Shown: positions 1 through 5,694 of the stretch, piece by piece
How positions within the stretch are numbered: the stretch's first letter is position 1
Layout: each line of letters begins with the position of its first letter
Assembly: GCA_024640445.1 (NCBI GenBank)
Contig: JAHEEZ010000190.1
Coordinates: forward strand, 1-7,316
Source of the DNA: Acidobacteriota bacterium
GTDB lineage: Bacteria; Acidobacteriota; Blastocatellia; Pyrinomonadales; Pyrinomonadaceae
DNA: 7,316 nt
Reading direction: 5' to 3'
Made by a program: the position numbers and the translations under genes
Notes under the pieces: generated by a model
What the model saw: the letters and a program-made list of their open reading frames with translations, nothing else
Databases searched by the model: none
Told to the model about the DNA's origin: nothing

Positions 1-273
1 CACGAACACGTCGGTGTTTCCGTCATACTGGCCCGTGAACGCGATCCATTTCCCGTCCGGAGAAAAATAAGGTTCGGACTCGATACCGACACCTGTAGTC
101 AGCCTTCTCGCGTCACCGCCGGTTTTGGCAACTACCCAGAGGTCTCCTCCGTATGCGAAAGCGATCTGGCTTGCGCTGACCGTCGGTTCCCGGTAAAGAG
201 TGGTCTGGTTCTGCTGGGCGTAGACCTGTGTGGCGCAGAGGATGGCGACAAGGATCGCCAGGGATTTGTTCAT
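1..273 (-). CDS. Tricorn-like S41 protease, N-terminal part (runs off left edge)
   Basis: The reading frame starts at an ATG (273-271) preceded by a GGGAG ribosome binding site and stays open to the window edge, giving 91 residues. Residues 1-19 are a signal peptide (MNKS, a hydrophobic core, then VYA before Gln20), so the protein is exported. The following part, with SASQIAFAYGGDLWVV at 33-48 and ARRLTTG...SEPYFSPDGKWIAFTG near 55-80, is the start of a PD40/WD40-like beta-propeller of the type found at the N-terminus of bacterial tricorn protease homologues. In that family the propeller is followed by PDZ and S41 serine peptidase domains, and the enzymes degrade peptides; those domains would lie outside the window, so catalytic activity is inferred. 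A TolB-like or PD40-only protein is the alternative. It lies downstream of the papain-like protease gene in the same direction, 204 bp away. Confidence 0.87.
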   Translation of the reverse strand, partial: MNKSLAILVAILCATQVYAQQNQTTLYREPTVSASQIAFAYGGDLWVVAKTGGDARRLTTGVGIESEPYFSPDGKWIAFTGQYDGNTDVFV

Positions 274-302
274 TGTTGGATTTTCTCCCGGTTTGATTTG
301 GG

Positions 303-321
303 ACATTCTAATACGGAATGT
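303..321. promoter_or_regulatory. Inverted repeat upstream of the tricorn-like gene
   Basis: ACATTC (303-308) and GAATGT (316-321) form a perfect 6-bp inverted repeat with a 7-nt centre, 30 bp upstream of the ATG at 273. A TATAAT on the minus strand (400-395) lies further upstream with no good -35 partner. The repeat could be an operator or a leader hairpin; this is inference from position only. The rest of the 274-477 gap shows nothing recognisable. Confidence 0.25.
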
Positions 322-477
322 ATCTTTTTGGAATTTACGTCCTGTGCGGGTTTCGGGTTCGCTCTTTCTTGACCGGGACCTAATAGCCGCGGGCATTATA
401 GTCCCGTCAGTCGTATACGCCGTCTCCGCTGATGTTGCTCGCCCGCGTCGGATCGGGCTTCTTCCTACCTTCGCTTC

Positions 478-984
478 TCAAACTTTCGGGCAGTGAAGAA
501 ACACAGTTTGCACCGACGCGCTCGTGTCCCTTGTGCTGATGGAACTTCCCATCGCGTACCAGTTCATCATGTCCCGCCATTCGATCTTGCCTACGTTGAC
601 CGGCAGCGGATCATAAACTTTGAGTTTTGTGCTTGAGCCCTCCTTCTTGATCCCTGCGATCACGACAATATGGCTCTTTCCGTTGACCCATAGGGGCCCG
701 TATGTGAACAGCCAGTTTTCCAGTGCCTCCGGTGTTGGAGACATTGGAGGCACTGGGACCAATCCAAGCCTCTTTGCCATAGCTATGATCTGCGGGTTTG
801 TGATCCCGGCGTTCCCGTCTCTGATCTTCTTACACTGATCGTCAAGTTCGGGGGGAATAAGGTTGGCGAAAGACATCTGGCTTTCTTCCATTCGCCAGTT
901 GATCAGCATACGCGCGCTCGCATACCAGCAGCTCATCGTTTTTTGCTGCGGGATTAGCTTCATTCCGAATACTTCATATGCCAT
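478..984 (-). CDS. Papain-like cysteine protease, AvrRpt2/C70 type
   Basis: This is a 168-residue single-domain protein. Its ATG at 984-982 has an AGGAG site with 7-nt spacing, which settles the start. The N-terminal pattern is that of a papain-like peptidase: Gln13/Gln14 (oxyanion-hole Gln), then MSCWYASARMLINW with catalytic Cys19. The catalytic His is His105 in GKSHIVVIAG and the Asp is Asp125 in VYDPLP. The Cys-to-His distance of 86 residues is the same as I recall for AvrRpt2 (Cys122, His208, Asp226), a type III effector that cleaves plant RIN4, and the sequence style fits the Papain_like_cys_pep family (C70). There is no signal peptide and no other domain, so it would act in the cytoplasm or be exported by a dedicated machine. 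No secretion or immunity gene is visible beside it. The substrate cannot be predicted. Confidence 0.87.
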   Translation of the reverse strand: MAYEVFGMKLIPQQKTMSCWYASARMLINWRMEESQMSFANLIPPELDDQCKKIRDGNAGITNPQIIAMAKRLGLVPVPPMSPTPEALENWLFTYGPLWVNGKSHIVVIAGIKKEGSSTKLKVYDPLPVNVGKIEWRDMMNWYAMGSSISTRDTSASVQTVFLHCPKV

Positions 985-1012
985 TTTGGATTCTCCTGTG
1001 TAGTTTCAGTCC

Positions 1013-1029
1013 GCGGAGTCGATTTCCGC
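1013..1029 (-). promoter_or_regulatory. Leader hairpin before the cysteine protease gene
   Basis: GCGGA (1013-1017) and TCCGC (1025-1029) can pair with a 7-nt loop, placing a small hairpin about 30 nt upstream of the ATG at 984 on the minus strand, close to but not covering its AGGAG site. Possible leader structure; short and weak on its own. Confidence 0.2.
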
Positions 1030-1081
1030 AGCCCGATCCGGGTTAATGGGGGCCGTCTGGTTCGGAGCGTCTCAACCCGTG

Positions 1082-1096
1082 CTCAACGGTGTTGAG
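1082..1096. promoter_or_regulatory. 15-bp perfect palindrome CTCAAC-GGT-GTTGAG
   Basis: CTCAAC (1082-1087) and GTTGAG (1091-1096) form a 6-bp perfect inverted repeat with a 3-nt centre, and an extra CTCAAC half-site lies about 10 bp to the left (1071-1076). It is about 100 bp upstream of the cysteine protease gene, in the gap behind the oxygenase gene. It could be an operator for a dimeric regulator or a small hairpin in the 3' end of the oxygenase message. A second weak stem (AGGGA 1106-1110 / TCCCT 1119-1123) follows. Confidence 0.3.
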
Positions 1097-1229
1097 TCGT
1101 TCTGGAGGGACAATTCGATCCCTGAGGGGCTTTGGTGTGGGGGCCGGTTGCTGTACGGAATGGTCTTAACGCCAAGTATATCTCTAACCGAATAGGACGA
1201 CAATGCGTCTCTTGCCCCGGTGGCCCGCC

Positions 1230-2318
1230 CTATTCGCCAACCGCGTATTCGTCGCCGTAATACTTGCTTGTTATGCTCGTGTGGAAATTTATGGCCTTGA
1301 CGGGCGGATATTTCGTCTTGCCCAGACCTGGAAGCACTTCAAGCACTTCGTCTTCCCAGACGTACACGGCCATTGGAATGGAAATTCGCGGGACCGGGAA
1401 GAGCGATATTTCCCGCGGTTTGCTGACCCGGTGCGTGGTCGAAGGCAAACGGTCGTTCGTGATCCTCTGCATGTAATCGCCGGTATTCAGCACGATCGTT
1501 CCTCGCGGCGCGTTCAAACGTATCCAGCTTCCATTTTCCCGGTTGTAAACCTGCAGGCCCTCGACGTTCTGCGCCGGGAGGAACGTAAACAGATCGACAT
1601 CTTCGTGGCCGAGCATCCTGCCGGCTCCCGATACGTCTTCGGCGTTACCGATCGGAGGGTAATAGTTCAGACGAAAGCCGAAATTCGTTCCACTCAGCTT
1701 TTGATCGTAGAGATGAGGATCGACTTTCAGGTACCGCAGAATGCTTTGCATTATCGGCAAGATCAGCCGCTCCTGCGCCTCCACGACCCGGCGGAAGACC
1801 GGCTCGTATCCCGGTCCGATCCAGAAATCCCGCTCCCGGAATTCGATATCGCTTTCAATATCGAACGCGCGGCGGCAGAAGACCCAGCCTTCAACAAGAT
1901 CCGGATGGATGATCGTCGTTTCCCGATTTGGGAAGTATCCCTGGTTCACCGATCCAAATCGCCCGGCCTTATAAGCCATTCGCTGGTCAACCGTGGTTGA
2001 TTCGAATAGTTCGATTACCTTGGCTTCGGCTTCTTCGTAAAAGTCTTGAGGGATGCCGTGACCTTCCAGGATCGCAAAGCCGATGCCTTCCAGTGCCTCA
2101 CCAAGTTGCTCCGCGAACCGCCGTTTTCCGTCTTCGCCGCCGTTTAAGAACAGGTCCAGGTCGCACGTCTTTATCTGGTATTCTTCGTCGAACCGTTCAA
2201 GGCCTTCCTTTTCGGTCAAACGGTACTCGTGTTCTTTCCGGACCTGGTCATACTTGCGGAAATCCTTGTTGAGGGCTTCGATGCCTTTCTCTTTTTTTCT
2301 CTTATTCGCAGAGCTCAT
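1230..2318 (-). CDS. 2-oxoglutarate/Fe(II) oxygenase, isopenicillin N synthase family
   Basis: This 362-residue protein has the two-part layout of the isopenicillin N synthase-like dioxygenases. An N-terminal DIOX_N region covers about 48-170 (GIGFAILEGHGIP at 78-90). The double-stranded beta-helix core covers about 212-320. The iron ligands are visible as His238-x-Asp240 (GHEDVDLFTFLP) and His296 (STTHRV), and the co-substrate RxS motif as Arg311-Ile-Ser313; NYYPP at 218-222 is also typical. Such soluble enzymes couple decarboxylation of 2-oxoglutarate (or oxidation of the substrate itself) to hydroxylation, desaturation or ring closure. The substrate is not predictable here. Residues 1-45 are unusually rich in Lys and Glu. 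The ATG at 2318 is the only ATG before residue 114 and is preceded directly by an in-frame TAA, so the start is bounded, yet there is no Shine-Dalgarno at normal spacing; the nearest (GGAGGTG, 2366-2360) is about 40 nt upstream. Confidence 0.92.
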   Translation of the reverse strand: MSSANKRKKEKGIEALNKDFRKYDQVRKEHEYRLTEKEGLERFDEEYQIKTCDLDLFLNGGEDGKRRFAEQLGEALEGIGFAILEGHGIPQDFYEEAEAKVIELFESTTVDQRMAYKAGRFGSVNQGYFPNRETTIIHPDLVEGWVFCRRAFDIESDIEFRERDFWIGPGYEPVFRRVVEAQERLILPIMQSILRYLKVDPHLYDQKLSGTNFGFRLNYYPPIGNAEDVSGAGRMLGHEDVDLFTFLPAQNVEGLQVYNRENGSWIRLNAPRGTIVLNTGDYMQRITNDRLPSTTHRVSKPREISLFPVPRISIPMAVYVWEDEVLEVLPGLGKTKYPPVKAINFHTSITSKYYGDEYAVGE

Positions 2319-2368
2319 TTATCGGTTCTAACTATCCCGTACTGAAAAGTGTTGGCACGCACCTCCGC

Positions 2369-2397
2369 AATATAGCATTTGCCGGTCTGAACGAATA
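2369..2397 (-). promoter_or_regulatory. Candidate promoter of the oxygenase gene
   Basis: On the minus strand TATATT (2374-2369) is a good -10 box; 17 bp upstream lies TATTCG (2397-2392), a poor -35. A start near 2362 would give a leader of about 45 nt. GGAGGTG at 2366-2360 would then sit at the very 5' end of the message. Called from base matches only. Confidence 0.25.
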
Positions 2398-2448
2398 GGT
2401 GTCGCGGGTTTGGCGGATCCGCCCTGCCTTTGCGGTAGGAAATACTAG

Positions 2449-2479
2449 TTGACAGTGTTTTAAGACAGCCAAGTAGATC
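2449..2479 (+). promoter_or_regulatory. Candidate promoter of the 2529 membrane protein gene
   Basis: TTGACA (2449-2454) is a perfect -35 consensus. The best -10 candidate is TAGATC (2474-2479), 19 bp later, with only three of six matches, so the pair is uneven. It lies about 50-80 bp before the ATG at 2529 in the divergent gap shared with the oxygenase gene. Confidence 0.35.
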
Positions 2480-2528
2480 GTAAAACTAAGTGGAAAGCTC
2501 CAAAGGACCTGGAAAGGCAAAAATTAAT

Positions 2529-3107
2529 ATGAAGATAGCGAAAGTATTCTGGATCTCTGGCTCAATCCTGGTCAACGTGACGGTCGTCGCTTATATCTGG
2601 CTGCAGAGCGGTGCGCCTGCCCGCTTTGCCGAAAGGATGGAGTACATGAACTCCAATTGGAATGAGTATGGGTACCACTGGAGGGCCGAATTTTTGCTGA
2701 TGTCCCTGATTGCAATTGGAGCATTCTATTTTGCTGTCAGATTCAGGGACGCGGGTTGGTCGATTGTGACGTTAGGGCAGGTCATCACCCTCGCAACCTA
2801 CCCAATAATGCTTGGCGGATACCGAAATACGCCGTTAGAGATGAGTACCGCCGCAAATCAGATCGTAACCGTGACGTCTGTCTTTGGACAATCGCTTTTC
2901 TATTTTGGTTTGGTCTGGATCTATTTCTATGACGAGCTGTTTCCGAATTGGTTGAGAACACTGTCCGTGATCTTTGCGGGAGTCTTTTCCTTGGCGTTCT
3001 TCGGCGTTTTCCTGGAACTGTGGGACTTCAAGCAAATGATGATTATCGGTCCAATAGGCATCATTCTTAACTTCATCAATGCCTACTACGGGATGAAATT
3101 GGAATAG
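2529..3107 (+). CDS. Six-helix membrane protein of unknown family
   Basis: This 192-residue protein is counted from the ATG at 2529, where the hydrophobic N-terminus MKIAKVFW begins. An in-frame GTG at 2490 would add 13 polar residues but has no ribosome binding site, while GGAAAGG (2511-2517) lies 11 nt before the ATG. Hydrophobic segments lie at about 5-26, 53-72, 77-97, 112-134, 143-164 and 168-187, so it is an inner-membrane protein. A tryptophan/tyrosine-rich stretch (MNSNWNEYGYHWRAEF, 40-55) lies between helices 1 and 2. I do not recognise the family and see no catalytic or transport motif. It is a single gene with a 617-bp gap downstream; the next gene also encodes a small six-helix protein, but the two are not obviously similar. 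Confidence 0.75.
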   Translation: MKIAKVFWISGSILVNVTVVAYIWLQSGAPARFAERMEYMNSNWNEYGYHWRAEFLLMSLIAIGAFYFAVRFRDAGWSIVTLGQVITLATYPIMLGGYRNTPLEMSTAANQIVTVTSVFGQSLFYFGLVWIYFYDELFPNWLRTLSVIFAGVFSLAFFGVFLELWDFKQMMIIGPIGIILNFINAYYGMKLE

Positions 3108-3213
3108 CTGATTCCTCGCGGCCTTCCGGACCTCCAACATGGACTCACCACGACGAATTTACAGGGTAAATCAAGCCTGATTACGGAAAGAATAGCCGGG
3201 AAGAACAGTTAAA

Positions 3214-3375
3214 GTGCGATGCGGCGAGGCGTTTCAGTTTGATCCCGCCGAGGTTGCGTATCGAATGCCTACGAATGGTTTGGGATCTTTCGAGCGATGG
3301 ATGTCCCGGTATCGGACCCTGAGGTTAACGGGCGCTCCGACCCGACTTCCGCCGCGGCAACCTTCCGGAGCATAA
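3214..3375 (+). CDS. Doubtful 53-codon reading frame or gene remnant
   Basis: A GTG at 3214 opens a 53-codon frame ending in TAA at 3375. The translation is rich in Arg and Pro (ending LPPRQPSGA) with a stretch of ordinary composition (AFQFDPAEVAYRMPTNG). GGGAAG lies about 10 nt upstream, a weak site. I do not recognise it. It may be an eroded piece of a gene or chance openness in GC-rich DNA. Confidence 0.15.
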   Translation: MRCGEAFQFDPAEVAYRMPTNGLGSFERWMSRYRTLRLTGAPTRLPPRQPSGA

Positions 3376-3379
3376 AGAT

Positions 3380-3395
3380 AAGCCGCCTCCGGCTT
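3380..3395. terminator. Hairpin AAGCCG-CCTC-CGGCTT
   Basis: A perfect 6-bp stem with a 4-nt loop. There is no T-run on either side, so it would be at best a weak terminator or an RNA structure. Its sequence recalls the GCCGC/GCGGC terminator stems near 5500 and 6650. Confidence 0.25.
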
Positions 3396-3402
3396 GATAT
3401 CC

Positions 3403-3495
3403 TCAAGTTGGCCTGAAGCGTGCTTCCCGCGGCACCTTCGCGAACCGTGGAATTAAGAGGTTCGGTGGGTATGATCCGCTAATCATTACTCTCAT
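3403..3495 (-). CDS. Possible 30-residue small protein
   Basis: On the minus strand an AGGAG site lies 6 nt before the ATG at 3495-3493, and the frame runs 30 codons to TGA at 3405-3403. The product begins MRVMISGSYPPN and is basic toward the C-terminus (RFAKVPREARFRP). No signal peptide or membrane helix is visible. The ribosome binding site is the only real support. TTTACA (3534-3529 on this strand) is a possible -35 without a good -10. Confidence 0.22.
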   Translation of the reverse strand: MRVMISGSYPPNLLIPRFAKVPREARFRPT

Positions 3496-3724
3496 GTGTC
3501 TCTCCTCTTATCATTTCTGAGATATCTGTAAACAAATCAATTTAACGGGCGCGTGAAAAATAACTCTGCCCGTACCCAAGTCACTCGCTTTCCGCTTCCC
3601 GTAAGAGCGGCCCCACTTATTTACACAATCGTCTTTGGAATCATTTGTTTTCTTATTTGACGGAACTCTTTTTGTTTTATTCCGTAGTTGCCGATTAGCC
3701 AACGAATTCCAAGGAGGAAGAAAG

Positions 3725-4387
3725 ATGATCGGTGATGCGCGGCCAAATTCAATTGATAGAACCGGAGCCGTTGTGGGGATGCTCGCAATGTTTTGTTACT
3801 TTGGTGCCGCGGTTCTGCCTCTGCCCGACACGATCGGCAACCTCCTTGGTTTCGCCTTCGGTCCGCTGACCATAGTCGCATACATAGGTATCTACTCGTT
3901 CTGGGGAAAAACACATGATGGTGCCTTGCTTAGAACGAGTTCAGTATTTGGTGTGGTCTACGGGGCGATCGTGACCTGTCTTATCTTCATACAGGTGGCG
4001 AACAATGTGTGGCACAGCGAAGCGATAGCAGTGGCCGCGACGACTGCCGAAAAGGAGACACTCTCCGCCATCCATACCGCTGTAAACAGGGTCCAGGCGT
4101 CTCTCGATGTCGCGTTCGACGTATTCGTGACCGTTTCCGTGATTCTGCTCGGATTTGTACTGCTCCGAGATTCCCTCGTATCTAAGTTCATCGGGATTTT
4201 CGGGATCCTGATAGCGGCGCTTTTGTTGTTTCTCAATCTGTACACATTTCCAAACCCTCCGGCTGCCTCAGGGTTCTTTGACGCGGGGCCGTTCTTAGGC
4301 CTTTGGTACTGCGTGTTTTTCGGATGGATGCTTTTGACCGTCTTTGGAAGACGGGACTCGGAGACGGATCAGCAGGCCGGAACGTGA
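3725..4387 (+). CDS. Six-helix membrane protein, conserved-hypothetical style
   Basis: This 220-residue protein starts at the ATG at 3725, because AAGGAGG (3711-3717) lies exactly 7 nt before it; the open frame extends 30 codons further up but lacks a site there. Hydrophobic helices lie at about 12-33, 39-60, 72-93, 126-147, 153-174 and 187-207. Features that look conserved are DVAFDVF (128-134) at the start of helix 4, and YTFPNPPAASGFFDAGPFLGLWY (173-195), a Pro/Gly-rich loop leading into helix 6. The layout resembles DUF4386-like small membrane proteins, but I cannot confirm the family. The C-terminus (RRDSETDQQAGT) is polar and probably cytoplasmic. A hairpin terminator follows at 4499-4528. 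Function unknown. Confidence 0.8.
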   Translation: MIGDARPNSIDRTGAVVGMLAMFCYFGAAVLPLPDTIGNLLGFAFGPLTIVAYIGIYSFWGKTHDGALLRTSSVFGVVYGAIVTCLIFIQVANNVWHSEAIAVAATTAEKETLSAIHTAVNRVQASLDVAFDVFVTVSVILLGFVLLRDSLVSKFIGIFGILIAALLLFLNLYTFPNPPAASGFFDAGPFLGLWYCVFFGWMLLTVFGRRDSETDQQAGT

Positions 4388-4823
4388 CAGTCTTGCTGGA
4401 CGCTCCGTGGCTGGTGATTCGATTCCGAGCGGGAGCCAATCGAAACCTAATCCTCCGGATGTACCTGCCGATCAGGTCGATACGGCGACTTCTAACCTCC
4501 GGCGATGAAAAAAGCCGCCGGGCCTTTTCTGTCCCATGCAGTTCGTGGCAATGAGGAATCCCGCGATCAACCAGTGCTTAGTCGAAAGAGATTTGTCTGC
4601 CCTGGCAGTTTGCGATGATTAGCGCGACGAATTTTCAAGGCGAATGGACTGATCAAAACGTGTTACTTATTCGTCAGTTTGATCCGGAGTCTGGCGAGAC
4701 AGTGTCAGGCCCGGACGGCCGCAAAATCCTCATAACGAATATCGCAAAATTTGTCGAAAATTTACTTCGCAGTTGTGTTACATTTTGCTGTCCCTAATCT
4801 ACTCAAGAAGGAGCCTTAATCCG
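4388..4823. other. 436-bp gap with hairpins, no convincing gene
   Basis: The gap holds a 7-bp inverted repeat TTCGATT/AATCGAA (4418-4424, 4438-4444), a small ACCTG/CAGGT stem (4463-4467, 4473-4477) and a terminator (4499-4528). A 60-codon plus-strand frame at 4615-4797 has no ribosome binding site, so I do not call it a gene. The part before 4824 is AT-rich (about 4740-4795) and probably contains the promoter of the secreted protein gene, but no clear -35/-10 pair stands out. Confidence 0.5.
4499..4528 (+). terminator. Rho-independent terminator after the 3725 gene
   Basis: CCGGCG (4499-4504) can pair with CGCCGG (4516-4521); alternatively AAAAAGCC pairs with GGCCTTTT (4509-4528). The right arm runs into TTTT (4525-4528), with a matching A-run on the left. 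It is about 110 bp past the stop codon at 4387, so the message would carry a long 3' tail. Confidence 0.55.
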
Positions 4824-5237
4824 ATGTTGGTCAAGAAATCCCTACCTGTCCTTTGTTTGCTCTTACTGGTCTCGATCGCGCCCGCTGTAACCAGGCAGTG
4901 CCCGAAAGGCGACATCTGCGATGACATTAACGAACTGGCGAATGTCTGGAATGACGTTGCCATCTTTATGAACGAGAGCGGTGATGAACAGATTTCAGAT
5001 TCCGATTTCCGAACGTTGCAGAAGAGTATCGGCGAGCTCGCGGATGCGACATACTCTTTGGCCGATGCCCTGATAGACCTCGGTAACGATAAAGAAACCA
5101 AGCTTGGCGCCAATATGCGAAAGACGATGACACAGTTGGCAAACGCGAACAGCAAGGCCCAGGTGGTCGATCTAATAGGTAAGCTGGTCGACATTCTCGA
5201 CGAGACGACGGATTACTGCGATAACCCGAACGAATGA
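4824..5237 (+). CDS. Small secreted acidic helical protein
   Basis: This 137-residue protein starts at the ATG at 4824, supported by AAGGAG (4808-4813) 10 nt upstream; the longer frame from 4773 lacks a site. Residues 1-22 form a signal peptide (MLVKK, then a Leu-rich core and APAVT), so it is exported. Cys11 lies in the hydrophobic core, but no lipobox is apparent. The mature part is acidic and largely helical, with three cysteines (Cys26, Cys32, Cys132); a disulfide tying the N-terminal loop to the C-terminus is plausible. I do not recognise a family. The Leu/Ala/Asp heptad-like pattern at about 65-128 (ELADATYSLADALIDLG...LIGKLVDILDE) suggests a helical bundle. A hairpin (5254-5272) follows the stop. 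It appears to be a stand-alone gene. Confidence 0.75.
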   Translation: MLVKKSLPVLCLLLLVSIAPAVTRQCPKGDICDDINELANVWNDVAIFMNESGDEQISDSDFRTLQKSIGELADATYSLADALIDLGNDKETKLGANMRKTMTQLANANSKAQVVDLIGKLVDILDETTDYCDNPNE

Positions 5238-5248
5238 GTGAATTCCCG

Positions 5249-5272
5249 AAAAACGGTCATTTGGAATGACCG
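5249..5272 (-). terminator. 8-bp hairpin after the secreted protein gene
   Basis: CGGTCATT (5254-5261) and AATGACCG (5265-5272) form a perfect 8-bp stem with a 3-nt loop. Read on the minus strand it is followed by five T (opposite A5249-5253), the form of an intrinsic terminator for leftward transcripts. On the plus strand it lies 16 nt after the stop at 5237 but has no T-run, so there it would only cap the 3' end of the message. Confidence 0.5.
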
Positions 5273-5308
5273 GTGCAAAAGCTACGAAGGGTGGTATTCG
5301 CGTAAATC

Positions 5309-5382
5309 GATCACTTTTGATTTGATAGATCTTCCCCTGGCATATATCCAGATATCCTTTTCATGACCCTTGATCACTTTTG
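5309..5382. repeat. Pair of 11-bp direct repeats GATCACTTTTG
   Basis: GATCACTTTTG occurs at 5309-5319 and again at 5372-5382, 63 bp (about six helical turns) apart. The stretch between contains ATATATCCAGATATCC-like AT-rich sequence. No gene is near enough to assign a role; it could be a paired protein binding site or chance. Confidence 0.3.
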
Positions 5383-5494
5383 TTCCGGGGCGGAAATGCC
5401 AGAGCAGAACGGTGAGTGTCATTGGCGATGTATTTCAAAACAGGCGTATGTAAATAGCTGGATCGCAAAGGGCCCTGCAAGGTAATAGGATAAG

Positions 5495-5525
5495 GCCGCT
5501 TGAGATTAAGTCTCAAGCGGCTTTT
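5495..5525 (+). terminator. Strong 11-bp stem terminator in repeat A
   Basis: GCCGCTTGAGA (5495-5505) and TCTCAAGCGGC (5511-5521) pair perfectly around TTAAG, followed on the plus strand by TTTT (5522-5525). On the minus strand the tail is CCTTAT, much poorer than in copy B. It corresponds in position to the terminator of repeat B, with a different but fully paired upper stem. Confidence 0.7.
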
Positions 5526-5665
5526 CCGGTAAGTGATTGGATAAGCCTGTAGCTGACAGCCTTTCCAATTCAATAAGTGATATCTAGAGAGGTTCCAGGC
5601 GTCGACCACCTTACTGGAATCTCCTATGTGTATTTAGATCACCTCTTTCTTCTGAGTTTGCGGGA
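5495..5665 (-). repeat. Repeat A: diverged copy of a ~170-bp RNA-like element
   Basis: This stretch aligns over its whole length with 6632-6810 in the same orientation, nearly gap-free. Shared blocks include 18 identical bases at 5513-5530 (TCAAGCGGCTTTTCCGGT), CCTTTCCAATTCA (5560-5572), ACTGGAATCTC (5613-5623), GATCACCTC (5637-5645) and GTTTGC. Read on the minus strand it keeps GCCUG/CAGGC pairing (5545-5549 with 5596-5600) and ends in an 11-bp terminator stem. It differs from copy B in three ways. The Shine-Dalgarno-like block is weakened to AAAGAGGTGATCT. The short frames seen in B are not preserved. The homology stops near 5665, so no promoter like that of B is present. It looks like a degraded or silent copy. 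Confidence 0.75.
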
Positions 5666-5671
5666 AGGCGG

Positions 5672-5694
5672 GCGCGCGTAGCTCAGTGAAGAGC
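5672..5694 (+). other. tRNA 5'-part-like fragment
   Basis: GCGCGCG-TA-GCTC-AGTGAA-GAGC reads like a tRNA acceptor 5' strand, the T8/A9 joint and a perfect D-arm (5681-5684 with 5691-5694; TAGCTCAG is the common bacterial D-arm start). The following bases do not make an anticodon stem, and no T-arm (GGTTCGAATCC-like) or matching 3' acceptor strand follows within 80 nt, so it is not a working tRNA gene. It begins about 7 bp after the end of repeat A. Either a relic of a tRNA or chance. Confidence 0.35.

Larger units (their letters stand above)
3108..3724. other. 617-bp gap without a convincing gene
   Basis: No frame here looks like a normal gene. The stretch holds a 53-codon plus-strand frame (3214-3375), a 30-codon minus-strand frame with a good ribosome binding site (3495-3403), a tetraloop hairpin (AAGCCG 3380-3385, CGGCTT 3390-3395), a GCTCCG/CGGAGC inverted repeat (3334-3339 and 3366-3371) and an ACGGGC/GCCCGT inverted repeat (3545-3550 and 3568-3573). 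TTGACG (3657-3662) with TATTCC (3678-3683) is a weak promoter candidate for the gene at 3725; the 15-bp spacing is short. The GC-rich half (about 3210-3480) could be a gene remnant or a dispersed intergenic repeat. Confidence 0.5.
5238..5490. other. Gap between secreted protein gene and repeat A
   Basis: Besides the hairpin at 5254-5272 and the GATCACTTTTG pair I see nothing coding here. The minus-strand frame that crosses this stretch starts with a GTG inside repeat A and is not credible. Confidence 0.5.

Noticed and set aside
230..496. 88-codon plus-strand open frame
   Set aside because: It overlaps the signal peptide region of the tricorn-like gene and the end of the cysteine protease gene on the other strand, and has no ribosome binding site.
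1203..2000. 265-codon plus-strand open frame
   Set aside because: It lies opposite the oxygenase gene, which has all catalytic motifs; the plus-strand translation is an Arg-rich shadow.
4615..4797. 60-codon plus-strand frame with fairly ordinary composition
   Set aside because: No ribosome binding site before the ATG, no recognisable motif, and it runs into the promoter region of the secreted protein gene. It could be a remnant, but support is too thin.
5361..5609. 82-codon minus-strand frame
   Set aside because: It starts at a GTG inside repeat A and crosses its terminator stem; the corresponding frame in repeat B has early stops, so it is not conserved.
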